From NCBI GenBank assembly GCA_037903355.1, contig JBAJFE010000034.1, forward strand, positions 620,001 through 684,000: a stretch of 64,000 nucleotides of DNA, in the 5' to 3' direction. Shown here piece after piece: positions 41,403-52,890 of this stretch. This stretch comes from Trichuris trichiura. Taxonomy: Eukaryota > Nematoda > Enoplea > Trichinellida > Trichuridae. The first letter of the stretch is position 1. Every line of letters begins with the position of its first letter. A program made the position numbers and the translations under genes. A model generated the notes under the pieces. It was not told where the DNA came from, did no database searches, and saw nothing but the letters and a program-made list of their open reading frames with translations.

Positions 41403-43150
41403 ACATTACTCTAAATTGCATCGATCCGGTGCTACTTTCCCATAGAACCGTGTCGTTAAACTGTGAGCGAAATTTTCATTTTTGAGGTCACGTCGACGCT
41501 CAAAAGTGTCCAGATTGCCTACTATGCTTGATCTAAAAAGAGAACTTTGACATTTCTGGGAGTATTAGTGAATAAGCTATCCAGTTGCCAAAAGTGTCTT
41601 CAAGACGTAGGACCAAATTGCAATCTTCATGCTTGTAGCTTTGTGTGACTGATTTGGCTTTGACTAGCGACACTGAGACATCGTTTAGGTCATCACTGAT
41701 GTGATGGAATGATAAAGGCAGACAATGCAAGAGCTAAATAGGCTTGACAACAGGTCAAGGCTACAAGGAGCGGCATTATGTCTGATTAATTATGGCTGCT
41801 TACGCGCCACTGACGCTGTCGTTCTCGTCTTAGGTGAGTGAACAGTTACTGGCGCCACATCATTTGAGTCCCTGAAATGAGACAACGTCGTCGAAGTAGC
41901 ACAGCGGGGAGTGCTCTGATTAATCAGGCCTTTAACTGAGCAGAGGAACTTTGACCTGTTGTCATTCCTATTTTACACCTAATTTGCTCTAGCACTCTGC
42001 CTTTGGCGTTATCATATCACTCATGCTGGGACAAGTTAACGCTTTTATATGCATGTGAGACCCATCTTCACAATTTGGCTGCTGCGAAGGTGGGCTTTTA
42101 TTTTGCCTCATCGTGAACATTTACTGAGAGGTCAAATGCAGCAGGCGGACACAAAGAAATCACAGTTTCCAGCCTTCGCTCTACTATTCAAATTTTTAAA
42201 GTTATCTTGACTCGCTCGCGTGGCATGAAACTTCTAATGTTCGCGCGCAAAATTTAATAGAATTCTATTAAGTTGCTAGCAGATAAGTACCTTGTTTCAG
42301 CTGAATTTTTGGGAAAACAGTTGCAGAAGTGCGTCTCAGTCAAAGCGCTACCGTTCAGTCGTTTGTTCCGTGAAAAAGTTGGAATAAGGGAATACCATTT
42401 TAAGCCTTAACATGTTTACACAGAAGAACCCCTTCGTTGCAGACAAGCGAACTTTTCGGTTGCAGAGTTTTAGCAGGAAAGAACATCTATCAATGGTATC
42501 AAAACTCTTTCAACATTTGAGAAGTACTTTCGCGTTATCTATTCAGTAGAAATGTTATATCTCTATCAGGAAATCGATGAAAATGTTCTACAGCGTATTA
42601 TGACTGGTGATGTTGATTGTTGATTCGTAACTACGTTCAGGAATCTCAAAAACAAACCAGGGAATGGAAATACGCAGAATTTCTAAAAGCAATCAAGTCG
42701 AGAGTGGAACCGACGCCTGAAAAGCTTCTAATGTCAATGTTCTGGGATGCAAAAGTGTTGGATAGGCTCTATGATCCCACGGCGGTGCCAGAAGTGTCAG
42801 GCGGCTAGTTCATAGCGTAATCTGTCACTCTGCAACGTCATAACAGGTTATTAGCTGCACAACGGGAGGGACATTGTCGGCAGGTTTAGTGAACACGTGC
42901 TGAGTTGTTGGCGTCGCCAGCACAATGGAGCATCAGGGACACATGCAGTGACTCGGTTATCGGTGTAACGGAATAGCGCCGAAATATTTCGCTACAGTGC
43001 AATGTAATAGCGTCTGTTTGTGTCACTGATGCGTTTAGTGACCTGTAGCAATCAGCGAAGGTGATGGAATTTAGCACCTGCGCATGCATTGAAGGTACGG
43101 GAAACACAATGGGGCGTGCAGGTGTTCAAGCTGAGACCTCGTTTAGCAAT
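41403..43150. other. Spacer, no supported gene
   Basis: ORF 42617-42808 and others are short and unrecognised. The Merlin-like element probably begins somewhere after about 42840, but its terminal repeat was not identified. Confidence 0.4.
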
Positions 43151-43224
43151 TCCAGAAAAACATCGGAGGTCAACTGTCCGAGCTGCGGCGTTCCTTGATA
43201 GACAGGTAAATCTCATTCTGCGTT

Positions 43225-44253
43225 ATGTCTGTCCCGGAATCTAGTGACCACGTCCCGACGACAACCGAAGGCAGAGATCCTGTCCTGGGTTCTAGCGACA
43301 ACGTCCCATCGACAAGTAAAGTCAGTGCCCCTGCCCCCGGTCGTAGTGACAGCCTCCCATCGACAAGTGGAGGCAGCGTAAAGGAGACGCGAAGAAGGCG
43401 CAACAGACAGGGGGGCATCGACTGGCTGCAGGAGACAGTCCCAGACGAAAATGCGGCTGTGCTCTTTCTACGAGGCAAGGGACTGCTTCACAGCGAGAGG
43501 ATATGCCCCTTTTGCGGCCAAGGCATGCATCTGGCCCCTGGCGGCATGTTTTGGCACTGCTACAAACGATCATGCCGCAAGAAATTCTCAGTACGCTCGG
43601 GCACCTGGTTCGGCGGTAAGTGTGCTAGTACTGCAGTAGCAGTTGTGCCCGGTGTAGTTCCAATCTATTCTTTACAGTGCCCCGCGAAAGGTTGCCCCTA
43701 AGAAAGGCTGTCCAGATTATTTATCACTGGAGTCAAGGGCACGCTACGATCAAGTTCTGCGTAGAACAGCTGGGTACTTATCCCCCGAAATTGTTACGTT
43801 GCCAGAATGATTGTCTGCGTTTCAGGAATCAGTTCCAAGGCCGCAGTCCGTTGGTGCAGATATTTGCGGCAACTTGCAGCCGACGCGCTGGCTGCAACAC
43901 CGGTGCTGCACACCTGCAACACGCAGACCATTGCATCGTTGTGGGCCCAGGTGAAACGGGGCAACAAGCTCCGTTGCGGAACGCACAGAAGTGCGCTCGC
44001 GCTCCACCTGTCCGAGTTCATGTGGCGGAAGCGTATAGGGACCGCTGACGCGTTCGATGCGATCCTCGACGTCATCCTCCGGTTGCACCCACCCCAACAC
44101 GACAAGCCGCTAGCGCCACAGGCGTTGTCGGTATGTCGAGCGTCAACGTTTACTTCCATTCATGCCTTGTGCTTGTGCAGGACCCGAGTGAACCCGTCGG
44201 AAGCACCTCCAGCGACGTCAGCGGTGAGTCGTCGCCAGAACGCACCAACATAA
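43225..44253 (+). pseudogene. Merlin/ISXO2-like transposase with an intron and a deleted catalytic core
   Basis: Exon 1 (43225-43615) encodes a Ser/Thr-rich leader, then GGIDWLQETVPDENAAVLFL and a zinc ribbon with CPFC and WHCYKRSCRKKFSVRSGTWF, as in the IS1016/ISXO2-related Merlin superfamily. GTAAGT at 43616 and TTTACAG ending at 43677 define a 62-bp intron; splicing joins WFG to VPRERLPLRKAVQIIYHWS, the expected helix region. After about 43870 the frame jumps to 43807-44253 with the C-terminal part: TIASLWAQVKRG, then ALHLSEFMWRKR. The central part with the DDE aspartates is absent, and the usual Glu in the TIES-type motif is Ala here. The product could not be an active transposase. Confidence 0.78.
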
Positions 44254-44410
44254 CGTCACCTTCGTAAGGCTGAGCGCCTGCGTTAGCAGTACGTGCGCTT
44301 TTTCCCTTTTTGCGCTACTCATTGCTCGCGTGTTCAGTGATCGCTAAATAACGTTACTTTGCGCTATGCTTCTTGTCATTTGCGCCACGGTCAAACCCAA
44401 CAGCAGCAAC

Positions 44411-44632
44411 GAACACGGGTTGTGTTAAGGTTTAGGCTTAGGCTAGGGCAGAGCACGATGGCCGGCGCAGTCATAGCAGGCACTTGGAAACAATTGCCAG
44501 AACGGGCGAAACTGCATAACCCAAAAGTAGCCACGAACACGGGTTGTGTTAAGGTTTAGGCTTAGGCTAGGGCAGAGCACGATGGCCGGCACAGTCATAG
44601 CTGGCACTTGGAAACAATTGCCAGAACGGGCA
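44411..44632 (+). repeat. Tandem 123-bp duplication carrying telomere-like TTAGGC
   Basis: The unit starting GAACACGGGTTGTGTTAAGG at 44411 recurs at 44534 with very few changes over about 97 bp. Each unit contains GTTTAGGCTTAGGCTAGGGC, two copies of TTAGGC, the nematode telomere hexamer. It is close to the end of the Merlin-like element and may be its subterminal region. Confidence 0.75.
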
Positions 44633-45600
44633 ACTGTTTCCAGGTGTTCATCGGTCTTTTGCTAATACGCGTTGTTCGCATCAGTGCGCAGTGAACAATG
44701 GCTTAGGTCACCAATTGTTTGGGTGACGCAATAATCCCCACTTGACCTCCTTTGATGTTGCCACCATCTACTTCCGGCGCCGCCGTGGGAACAAAGACCC
44801 GTTGGATGTTTATTCCTGTTGGATGTATCAACGCGAGTAAAAAAACAAAAAAAGGAAAAGTAAGAGGGAACAACGAAAGAGAAGACACGCAAGCTACAGT
44901 ACTAATTGCAATAGTAATGTATGAAAGTGAAACAGCGTGTTTCATCAACAAAAGTAATTGGTGAGGTAGACAGCGCAACTCTCAACAAAGAGTAATCCCA
45001 TCAATGCACTAACTGAAACAGGACAGGACCATATAGTGCTAACACAAATGCGTTCCTCCTTAGGAAGCTTCGATCTTATGAAAAAATTGAATTTGTATCC
45101 GTTTTACTTGTTAACAAGGGAAGGGCAGAATACAATAGCTTTTAGTATTTCGAACACTCGTTTTCTATAGTTGCTTGAACGTAACACGTGGTCGCACACA
45201 CCTTCACTCAGCGGAATTATGCATAGAATCAAAGGCACTGTACCTTTGAGCACCATGAGACTTCCAGCAGCCTTTATTTCGATCGATGCGCGCATTAGCG
45301 ACATAGGCCTAAATAAAGCAACGAAGGCCAAAGAAAAACCACAATCGTCTTCCACTTCGCACGAAAATAGCTATTGCTAGACGTTTTGACCGTGGAAGAT
45401 GATTCAAGAACAATATGCGTCCACAGAGTTAGTCTGCACTTGCCATACATAACACATACCTTCAGAAAGATAAAATCTTGAGAGCTATAAAAGTTGTCAT
45501 TGAAAGTTGAAAAGTACCCCCTTTGTAGGCCCTAAATATTGGACGGGACGGAAACTATTACTTGACTGCTATGACAGGTAGGGCAGCCATGAAGTGCTCT
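44633..45600. other. Spacer, no supported gene
   Basis: Short opposing ORFs only (44662-44978, 45104-45380). Confidence 0.4.
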
Positions 45601-45689
45601 TAGGCTAAGGGACGAAAGCAGTTCGTCCGTTTGACAAGCTGAAATGGAAAGCTTTAGAAGACGACGCTGAAAGTATTACTCATGTCGAT

Positions 45690-46340
45690 TTAGTGACAGT
45701 CATGGATAATTTCACCGTTTTTAAAGAGAGAGCACTTCCATAGGCACCGAAGCTGCTTCAGAGTTCGTACAGCAACTGATGTGCCTACCTCCTGAAAATG
45801 GTTATTGGTTTAAGTACGTCCTCAGTTGTGACGAAACCATACTTTATTGGAAGAAACTGCTAAGTAAGCCATTTATCTCGGTAAAACAAAAGCACGCTAA
45901 AAGACATAAGGAATTGAAAGGCGAAAACACGTTATATGCCCGTTGTAAACGCTGCTGATGGTGCTGCACTTAAACCTTTGCTTGTATATTATTCCGAGCA
46001 TTCCAGACCTCTAAGGAACGTTGGTAAGAAAACGTTAATTGTCGTGTTTCCCGCCTGTAGCACCGTTTAAAACACTCAACTAATTTTTTATGACTACATG
46101 AGCAAGTACGTCAGTCCTTTTGGAAAGATGTTAGAAAAGGCGTAACTTAGATAAGATGTACCTTTGGTCATCGACCAAGCGCAATGGAGTACGGCAGAAA
46201 AATTCATGTTGCATGTCTACCTGTGGATACGACTTCACTGCTGCAATCTTTCAATCAAGATCTTCCAGCTACAGTGAAGGAGTTCTATACGCAAAACATG
46301 ATCTGTTTTATCGTTAGTGCCATCGACAAAGAGGAGAACT
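45690..46340 (+). pseudogene. Decayed Tigger/pogo-family transposase fragment
   Basis: In shifting frames with stops the region encodes YVLSCDETILYWKKLLSK (first DDE Asp context), then HAKRHKELKGENTL, a stretch like the family's SENPRALKN-type block in other frames, and PVDTTSLLQSFNQDLPATVK (third acidic site context; the usual QPLDQG is QSFNQD). It is more diverged than the copy at 19.9-21.6 kb and is not the same subfamily. No terminal repeats were found. Confidence 0.7.
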
Positions 46341-48204
46341 CAAGATAATCTTTGCGAGATGCGAAAAACGGAGTGCATAGGGCTCGCAGTAACCAACATG
46401 GAGATGGTGTCGAAAAGATAACAGTGCCAACAAAAAATGGGGTCTAGAGAAAGTCTTCTACGAGACAAGTGCAGCTGCCTGCACAGGACTCAGGTCTGTA
46501 GCGAGCCGGAACAAAGCATAGCGTGTTTCCAACCGCTGACTCTGCTAATCCGCATTCCCTGGCAATGAGCAGGGAACCGAGGGTGGGCTGCTATGCCGTT
46601 TTGGGGTGGAACTAGACTCTTTAAGCATTTGCCTGGCACTGCTGCAGCGCCTGAAGTGCCTCATGTGTTGGAGTTAACTAATCTAACCTACCTCCACATC
46701 ACTAGCCTCACCGCACGTAAGACCGGTTTTTCTGATCGTTGGAAACTGAGTGTAATAGGCTCTGACAGCTCTGAAGGTTTGTTACTTGTGCGTAACTATG
46801 CAATAAGCGTTTTGTACATTTTCCGTAAATGTTAAACATGTGATGATTATAAACTGAGAAAAATCAAAGGAGCCCTTTTTATTCCACACAGCCAGAGTCG
46901 CTTGAAAAAATGGACATTCTCGACCAGTACACGAAGCGCGAAGCAGAAAGCGCCTAACACTAACAGGAGCGCAGCAGTGCAAACAGAGATGGAAAGAAGA
47001 CGGAATAGAAATGAGAAACGGCCTTCTTAGCTCAGTGCGGAGTATGCTAATTCTTATGGCCTGCACGTAACCTTTGACCCTTTGTGCCATGAGCTATTTT
47101 GCTGAACGTGTGTTCGACGGCAGTTTTCCGACAACAATATTCATTGTGATCGAAGACTTGAAATAACTAACCTATGAATCACTATTTTAAGTAGCTATCA
47201 TTGCCGCTTATCTTGAAATGACATTGTTGTACCTAGCAATTAAATCAGAAACATTGAAAACAGTTTCCAGGATAAAGAACAAGGAACTCAGATTAAAATA
47301 ACGTACATTTCTGCGTAGTTAGTTAACAAGAAAAAGATGGGAATAATAACGGACAACGCCATTCTAAGCCAGCATTTCACAAGCTCAAGCCTGTTTTCGT
47401 TTCTTTGCATCCAACTGAGTGTCACTAGCTTTAGCCCTTACGGTTCTGCCAGTTCCAAGAGTTCGCTTCCATCGCAACGTCCTTCTCTTCGGACTTCCAG
47501 CTAGAAGGAGAGCAAGATTACATACATCCTCTAAGCTAGTGATTCTCTAAGGCGCAAGCGCCTGCCTCCTCTTCGGAGCCCTGGAAGGATTCAGGAGGTG
47601 GAGACCAAGAGAACGATGAGGGGACGCCGGAAGATTTAACTGTGCCTCGGCTCGCTACTAAGATTGGAGCACTGAAATCTCTCTAAACTAGAAATAAAGT
47701 TGACCAATAGGAATAGTCTATCATTCTTGTTTCAATAAAACACTCAAGAGGTAAAGTCCTTCATCGTGAGTGACCTGTAGAATCAGCTGCTACTCTACTT
47801 CGCAGATATTTTCCCGTTTCTGCAGCTTCTTGTGAGCGCAAAAAGCTCTACTAAGGCAGTAAAACGCAGACATCGATAAACGTAAAACAGCCGCTGGAAT
47901 TCTCTCGACTCTCTTCTGTCTGACAGAGGACTGGCAGAGATATTTAAAATTAATACTAGTGAGAGAAGAAGTACAGGGGTGCGAGGTGCAGGTGAAAACT
48001 CAGTACCGCAGAGGCGACGACAGGTAGAGAAGGTAGGGAAACAAAACTTTAAGCTAACAATGATTGTTTGTGCAGCCGTTTAGTCCCAGAGCTGCATTGA
48101 CCTCAGTCTTTCGCTAGCATCTCGTTGCTCCTGCTAAATCGTTCTTCAATCCTTTAAACTTTTCATAGCTCCTAATTGCACACATCGCTTCAACTACCTA
48201 CTTG
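46341..48204. other. Spacer of the inverted duplication, right part
   Basis: No supported gene. ORFs 46593-46835 and 46782-47090 overlap on opposite strands and look random. Confidence 0.4.
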
Positions 48205-51200
48205 AGAATAATTATTCTATTAATAAACTACAAAGCGCTGCTTTAAACTGGAAGTTGAGTTCGTACTACTTCTTTAAACCCCAACTGCACAAGTAGGCGC
48301 GCAGCTTACTCACCAACGTCGTTAGCTGACAGCATGCTTGAGTCACTGCGCTCGTCATCTTCCGCTCCTCAAATTGGGTATACAAGCAATTCGAGACTCA
48401 CTACACGTGACACTGCCTTAACACCATCTGCTCAAGATAAGTTGGGAGTTAATGACAAATCACAACTGCTCCGAAATCAAATGGATGAAACGTACTTGTA
48501 AGGACCGCTTTGCTATAACCTAAAGCAGAGAGTACTAACAATAGCGCAGTTGAAGAAAGCGTAGAACCGTTCTCCAACCGTTTATCCACCGATGCAACTA
48601 TCGCCAACCAGCTGCTCAGTTCTTTCATGCAGACAAATATCTACTTCCCGCTCTCATTTTTCTCCCATTTTTCTTCGTCTAACTGAACCTCGTCAAGCAC
48701 TGTTCCCTATCGCAGGCAGAGCAAATGCAAGTTTGTGCCGCCTTTTACCATACTCAGTTCTCATAAACTCCTGAGCGCCTTTAAGAATTAAGTTCATTGC
48801 TCTAATAGATTTGTTATTCTGAACTGCTTGATTTTCATTTCATTTCCCACTAATGAAACTAATTCTGGTTTTGAAACAACTTTTGATGCACTTTTATATT
48901 CGATTTAGTTCGGAAAGCAAACTGTTTGAAGGTCGTCAACGTTAGCTGTTAGAACAAGAAAACTGTTACCTGAAAGCCGACGATCAACCTGTCCTTACTA
49001 AACCAATATTCAACGTTAATAATTATTCTTCAACGACTTAACATGTAATGAAATAATTGCAGCTCATGTGAAACACTTAGTTGGGAATTGAACAACCGGT
49101 TAAGCAATGGTAATGAAATTGAAAAGTACTTCGACGCAAACACCATTGGACTATCAGCGAAGTACGTTATCACCTAAGAATTTGAACCTAATAAAAGCAA
49201 AAGAACTGTTTGCAGATTGAGATCAATGTATGAATCCATTATTCTTGGCGATCCGCAGTGTTTAGCTATTGACGCTGAACGGTTAATGTGGCAACATTGC
49301 TTCGAACAATTTTTTGATCCCATCAGCAGAAATGCAACGGTAAGTGAATGACAAAGAATGAATTTGCTGCTTGCAGGATAGTTTCTAAGTTAATTTTTCT
49401 TAAGAGACTGAAGGCGGAGCAGCTCAGAAAAGCAATGGAGCTACTTCACGTTGCAAGCAACTATTACTTCTGTTTGATTCGAAAGGTGGCAAAAGTTGGT
49501 TCTGCTCTGGCAGAAGAGACTGTCTTGTCAGTGCCCACCTCTCTGCGTTGGAACAAAACTGACTATGAATCGCAAGACGTATTTGTCGTTGAGATGATCT
49601 ACCACATGTACATTCACATGGGCGATATAGGTAGCACATATTAGCACTCTGCGAATTTCAACATTTAGCAATGACATCTTATAGTACGTTATCGCAGTGC
49701 AATTTATCCTACTGTTGTATACCGTGCATATCCAACTGCTGAAAAGCTGTATCAGTATGCCTTGAGTTTAAAACCAGATGAAAGCACACCATTCAGCAGA
49801 CTAGGAATGCTATGCAGCAGCGTTGGACGCCCTCTAGAAGCTGCTTGCTATCATCTCCGTGGGTATAACTTTGAATATGTCGTATTTAACTTCTTTTTCT
49901 TGACTTTCATGATTGCAGCAGTCGAACAAAAGAACGGCCAGACGAATCTTCGCAGTATTTTTCTTTACTGCTTACCGAAAATGAGAGGCACCATTACCTC
50001 TCTGCTGAAGAAAGAAAGGGCACTGACAAGCGAAAGTACTTGTCTTTTTAATCTGTATAGAAATAACTCAACTTTATTGTTTACAAAATTTAGAACAGAA
50101 GTACACTTTAGTGAAGCGTTCATCTACTCCTCTCTACGAGTTGCGCGCTACCTGTATTCCAATACAGCGGAAAGGTGAATCTTGAAAATCAATTATCATC
50201 TCGTCTTGGTAATTTATTCAGTTTTAGCCAGGATTTCCAGCTACCAGCTATGGTGGAAGAAAACATCCAATTACTTAATCATTGCTTCCAATTACTTTTG
50301 AACCGAAGATTTAAGGGATACGTTTATCGTGATATTAATAGTAATACTATCATATCGTTGGTTAGCATACAAATGGAATTGATTGAATTGTTGCAAGAGA
50401 AAGGTACGCATTAAGAAGAGAAACAATTACTAAGTATTCTACACTTCTCCGAACTATAGGTTCCAAGAAAAGATTGGTTGCGGAAAGATGGCTATTATCA
50501 GTGTTCCATTGCGTGGTCGATTTAATCGTACACATTGTGACTAGCGCGTATGCGTCAATTCCATCTGTGACTGGTAAACAGTACATGCTGGGCATGTCGG
50601 CATTTCTAACAAGCGATTATATGTTTAGAGTTTAAGAGTTCTTACCCAAACACGTTTACCAGCTGCTCGTCAACTTCTGCATCGTCTACTTTAGGTAAAA
50701 TGTCAGAATTAAGCAGCAATGCCAGTAGCCATTCTGTCAAGTTGTCTGAACGAAAAGAGTATGACAGCGCTTTCAAGAAACTCTTATTTTTAAGCGAATC
50801 GTTATTGTTCATCTACTGATGGTTTCACCATTATCATCTCTCGAATGTTAATGACAGATGACTTTGATCTAATTGGTAAGTTTTCAGGGAGCCGAAAGGC
50901 GAAAGTATCTCACTTGCTGTCTGCTTCTGGAAACATTACGGCAAAGATGTTGAACAAGAATAGCAATGATTTAGCAAAGTATTTCGGAGCAGTATTGCTT
51001 ATTATGAATAGTAAAGTTGGAGAATTTAGAGTAGCGTGCGTTATGGTATCACGCAAACTAAGAGCTCTTCAAGAAGTCTCATGGTTGAAAGTGCTTAAAG
51101 TTATTTGTAACTGGCTGCAGTTGCATCCGGAGGAGCTCCGCGACATGGGTGCAGTAAGCTTTCGGTCGTAAGAAACGTTTACAGCTGTATTGATACTTAT

Positions 51201-52890
51201 TGCTCAAGGATTCGTGGACGCACTTCGTTTCTTTGGTCAACCTGCTACCCACGGAGTTCGAATTGTCTGACATCAATGCACGCAGTAAGTCAATGGAAAG
51301 TTTAACATAGTGGCGAAGGAACCACGCTTTTTGTGTTCAGATAAGAAGATTGCGAAGGAACTTAGGGGGTTATTCTACATGCCGTTGTCAGAGTGGAAAC
51401 AGGAGGTTTCACTTCCTGAAGACGCTTGCGTTTTCGACATTTTAAAATTGAGACTTCACCAGAGGGTCATCACCAGACGAATGAGCGAAACAGCTGCGGT
51501 ATTAATGGGCACTGTTAATGAGCTGTTAACACAAATCCTTAACATTTAGTGCTTTTTACGAATATGTTGTTTACGCAAGTATGCGCATGAATTCATGCGC
51601 CACGCATTTACTGGGCTTCGGATTGACAACTCAACTTTGAAGTTTGTTTCACAAGATTCAAGTAACGATGATACCATGAAATTGGTATGAAAAAGAATTC
51701 AACTGGGTGAATTGTCTATATGTGAGTTTTTAGCCTTTACTTTTGCCTATGAAAAGTTCAGTAAAACTGCCGTTGGACAACATAGCACATGATAGAGATT
51801 TACAAATCAGACAAGTTATTGAACGTGTTCTATCAATCTATATGGTCCATTCATTTGTGCTTCTATTACAGAGCCCTGGCAATAGTTCAACCACTCATAG
51901 TCGCCCGACAACTTTCCTTATAGTTGATGTATTATCGCTTTGTAGCAAACTTTCTTTCATGAAAGAACTAGTGCAATCAAACCAGTTTACTATTGTAATT
52001 TGCATATCAGTAACTGACCAGCTGCATGAATGGAAAGCTGGCATGTTATCTGCACGTCAGGCGATAGCTTGGATTGAATATGAATGGGTTCATTCGAACA
52101 GATGTCTTATGGTCCGCACAAGTGATAGTTGTTCCGAAAAGTGGGAAGGAGAATTGGCCGAGTAAATGAAGCAACTTTGAGTCTGTCATTGTTTCTTTAG
52201 CTTTCTTTTGATTTCATTTAGTGTAACCTTGGAACTCGTTCGAATGTACGAATTGCTTATTAAGAAGCCACCGTATCCTATGCACCACGTCGTACTGCTG
52301 ACAGACTATAGCTGCAACTCAGAAGAGTTTAAACGTATATACGCTCAAGCGAAGGAATACAGTGTGGAAGGTAACTTGCAGTGGGGTCACTGATGCACTT
52401 ATTTCTGGTGTTTTATTTAAATTAACTTTTAGATATCGATGTACGTAATGTGGGCGACTTTTACGCTGAGTGGATTAAGAAAGAATACTGACTGATACCT
52501 TCTTTGTAATGTGGGCATTTTTATGTGGTTTCGCAGCGAAGTGCGGAAGTGACCACCAACTGATGCTCGATAACGATCGAAATTCGTATTGGTCATTAAT
52601 TGCGTGTTTCTTTCCTAAAAGAGAACTGAGTAGCGCCAAATTCGGTTCATTCTAACCTGGTTTGTTTTATCTTTCATCTGCAACTGCACTATGAAGATTG
52701 CATTTATTTTGTTGAGAATAATTGAACAGTGTGTCAACACGCAACCAGAGTGACCTTCATATTCAGTGATTTAGGCTAAATAAAAGCAGTTCATACAAGT
52801 GTGTTGCCGATTACGTTGTCTCTTCGATAATTTTGTATCACTTAGAATGGGTAGCATTACTGCCATTCACAGGAGCACATTGAAACCTAG
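48205..52890 (+). repeat. Inverted duplication, arm B (about 4.7 kb)
   Basis: Reverse complement of 30790-35475, with the same gene and flanks. Similarity stops near GGAGCACATTGAAACCTA at the right edge and near 48205 at the left. Confidence 0.88.
48334..52491 (+). pseudogene. smg-5: SMG5-like nonsense-mediated-decay factor, copy B, stop and frameshift
   Basis: Same gene as copy A. Exons: 48334-48497, 49063-49339, 49405-49630, 49685-50100, 50168-50403, from 50460, from 50663, several through 51100-52164, one ending near GTGGAAG at 52370, and 52433-52491 (ends DIDVRNVGDFYAEWIKKEY, stop). It keeps TPFSRLGMLCSSVGRPLEAA, LKVICNWLQLHPEEL, LPEDACVFDILKLRLHQ and the PIN-like TTFLIVDVLSLCSKLSF. Lesions relative to copy A are TAA at 49175-49177 inside exon 2 (KYVIT then stop; copy A has KYVTTQ) and one extra base near 50084-50088 in exon 4 (416 nt against 415), which breaks phase into exon 5. 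It is intact at both lesion sites of copy A. TAA-containing sequence near 51170 is intronic (GTAAGC..CTCAAG) and not a lesion. Confidence 0.82.

Noticed and set aside
47520..47645. CTAGTGATTCTCTAAGGCG as a hAT end
   Set aside because: Only a weak match to the CAGTG-type ends, with no opposite end or 8-bp duplication.
49861..49920. Possible short intron in SMG5 exon 4 (GTCGTATTT..GATTGCAG)
   Set aside because: Removing it shifts the frame away from the family-like GQTNLRSIF segment in both copies; reading through keeps frame.
51150..51205. Apparent premature stop in SMG5 copy B (TCGTAAGAA near 51170)
   Set aside because: GTAAGC at the preceding GCA codon and CTCAAG before GATTCGTGG define a 55-bp intron that restores the family sequence in both copies, so the stop is intronic.
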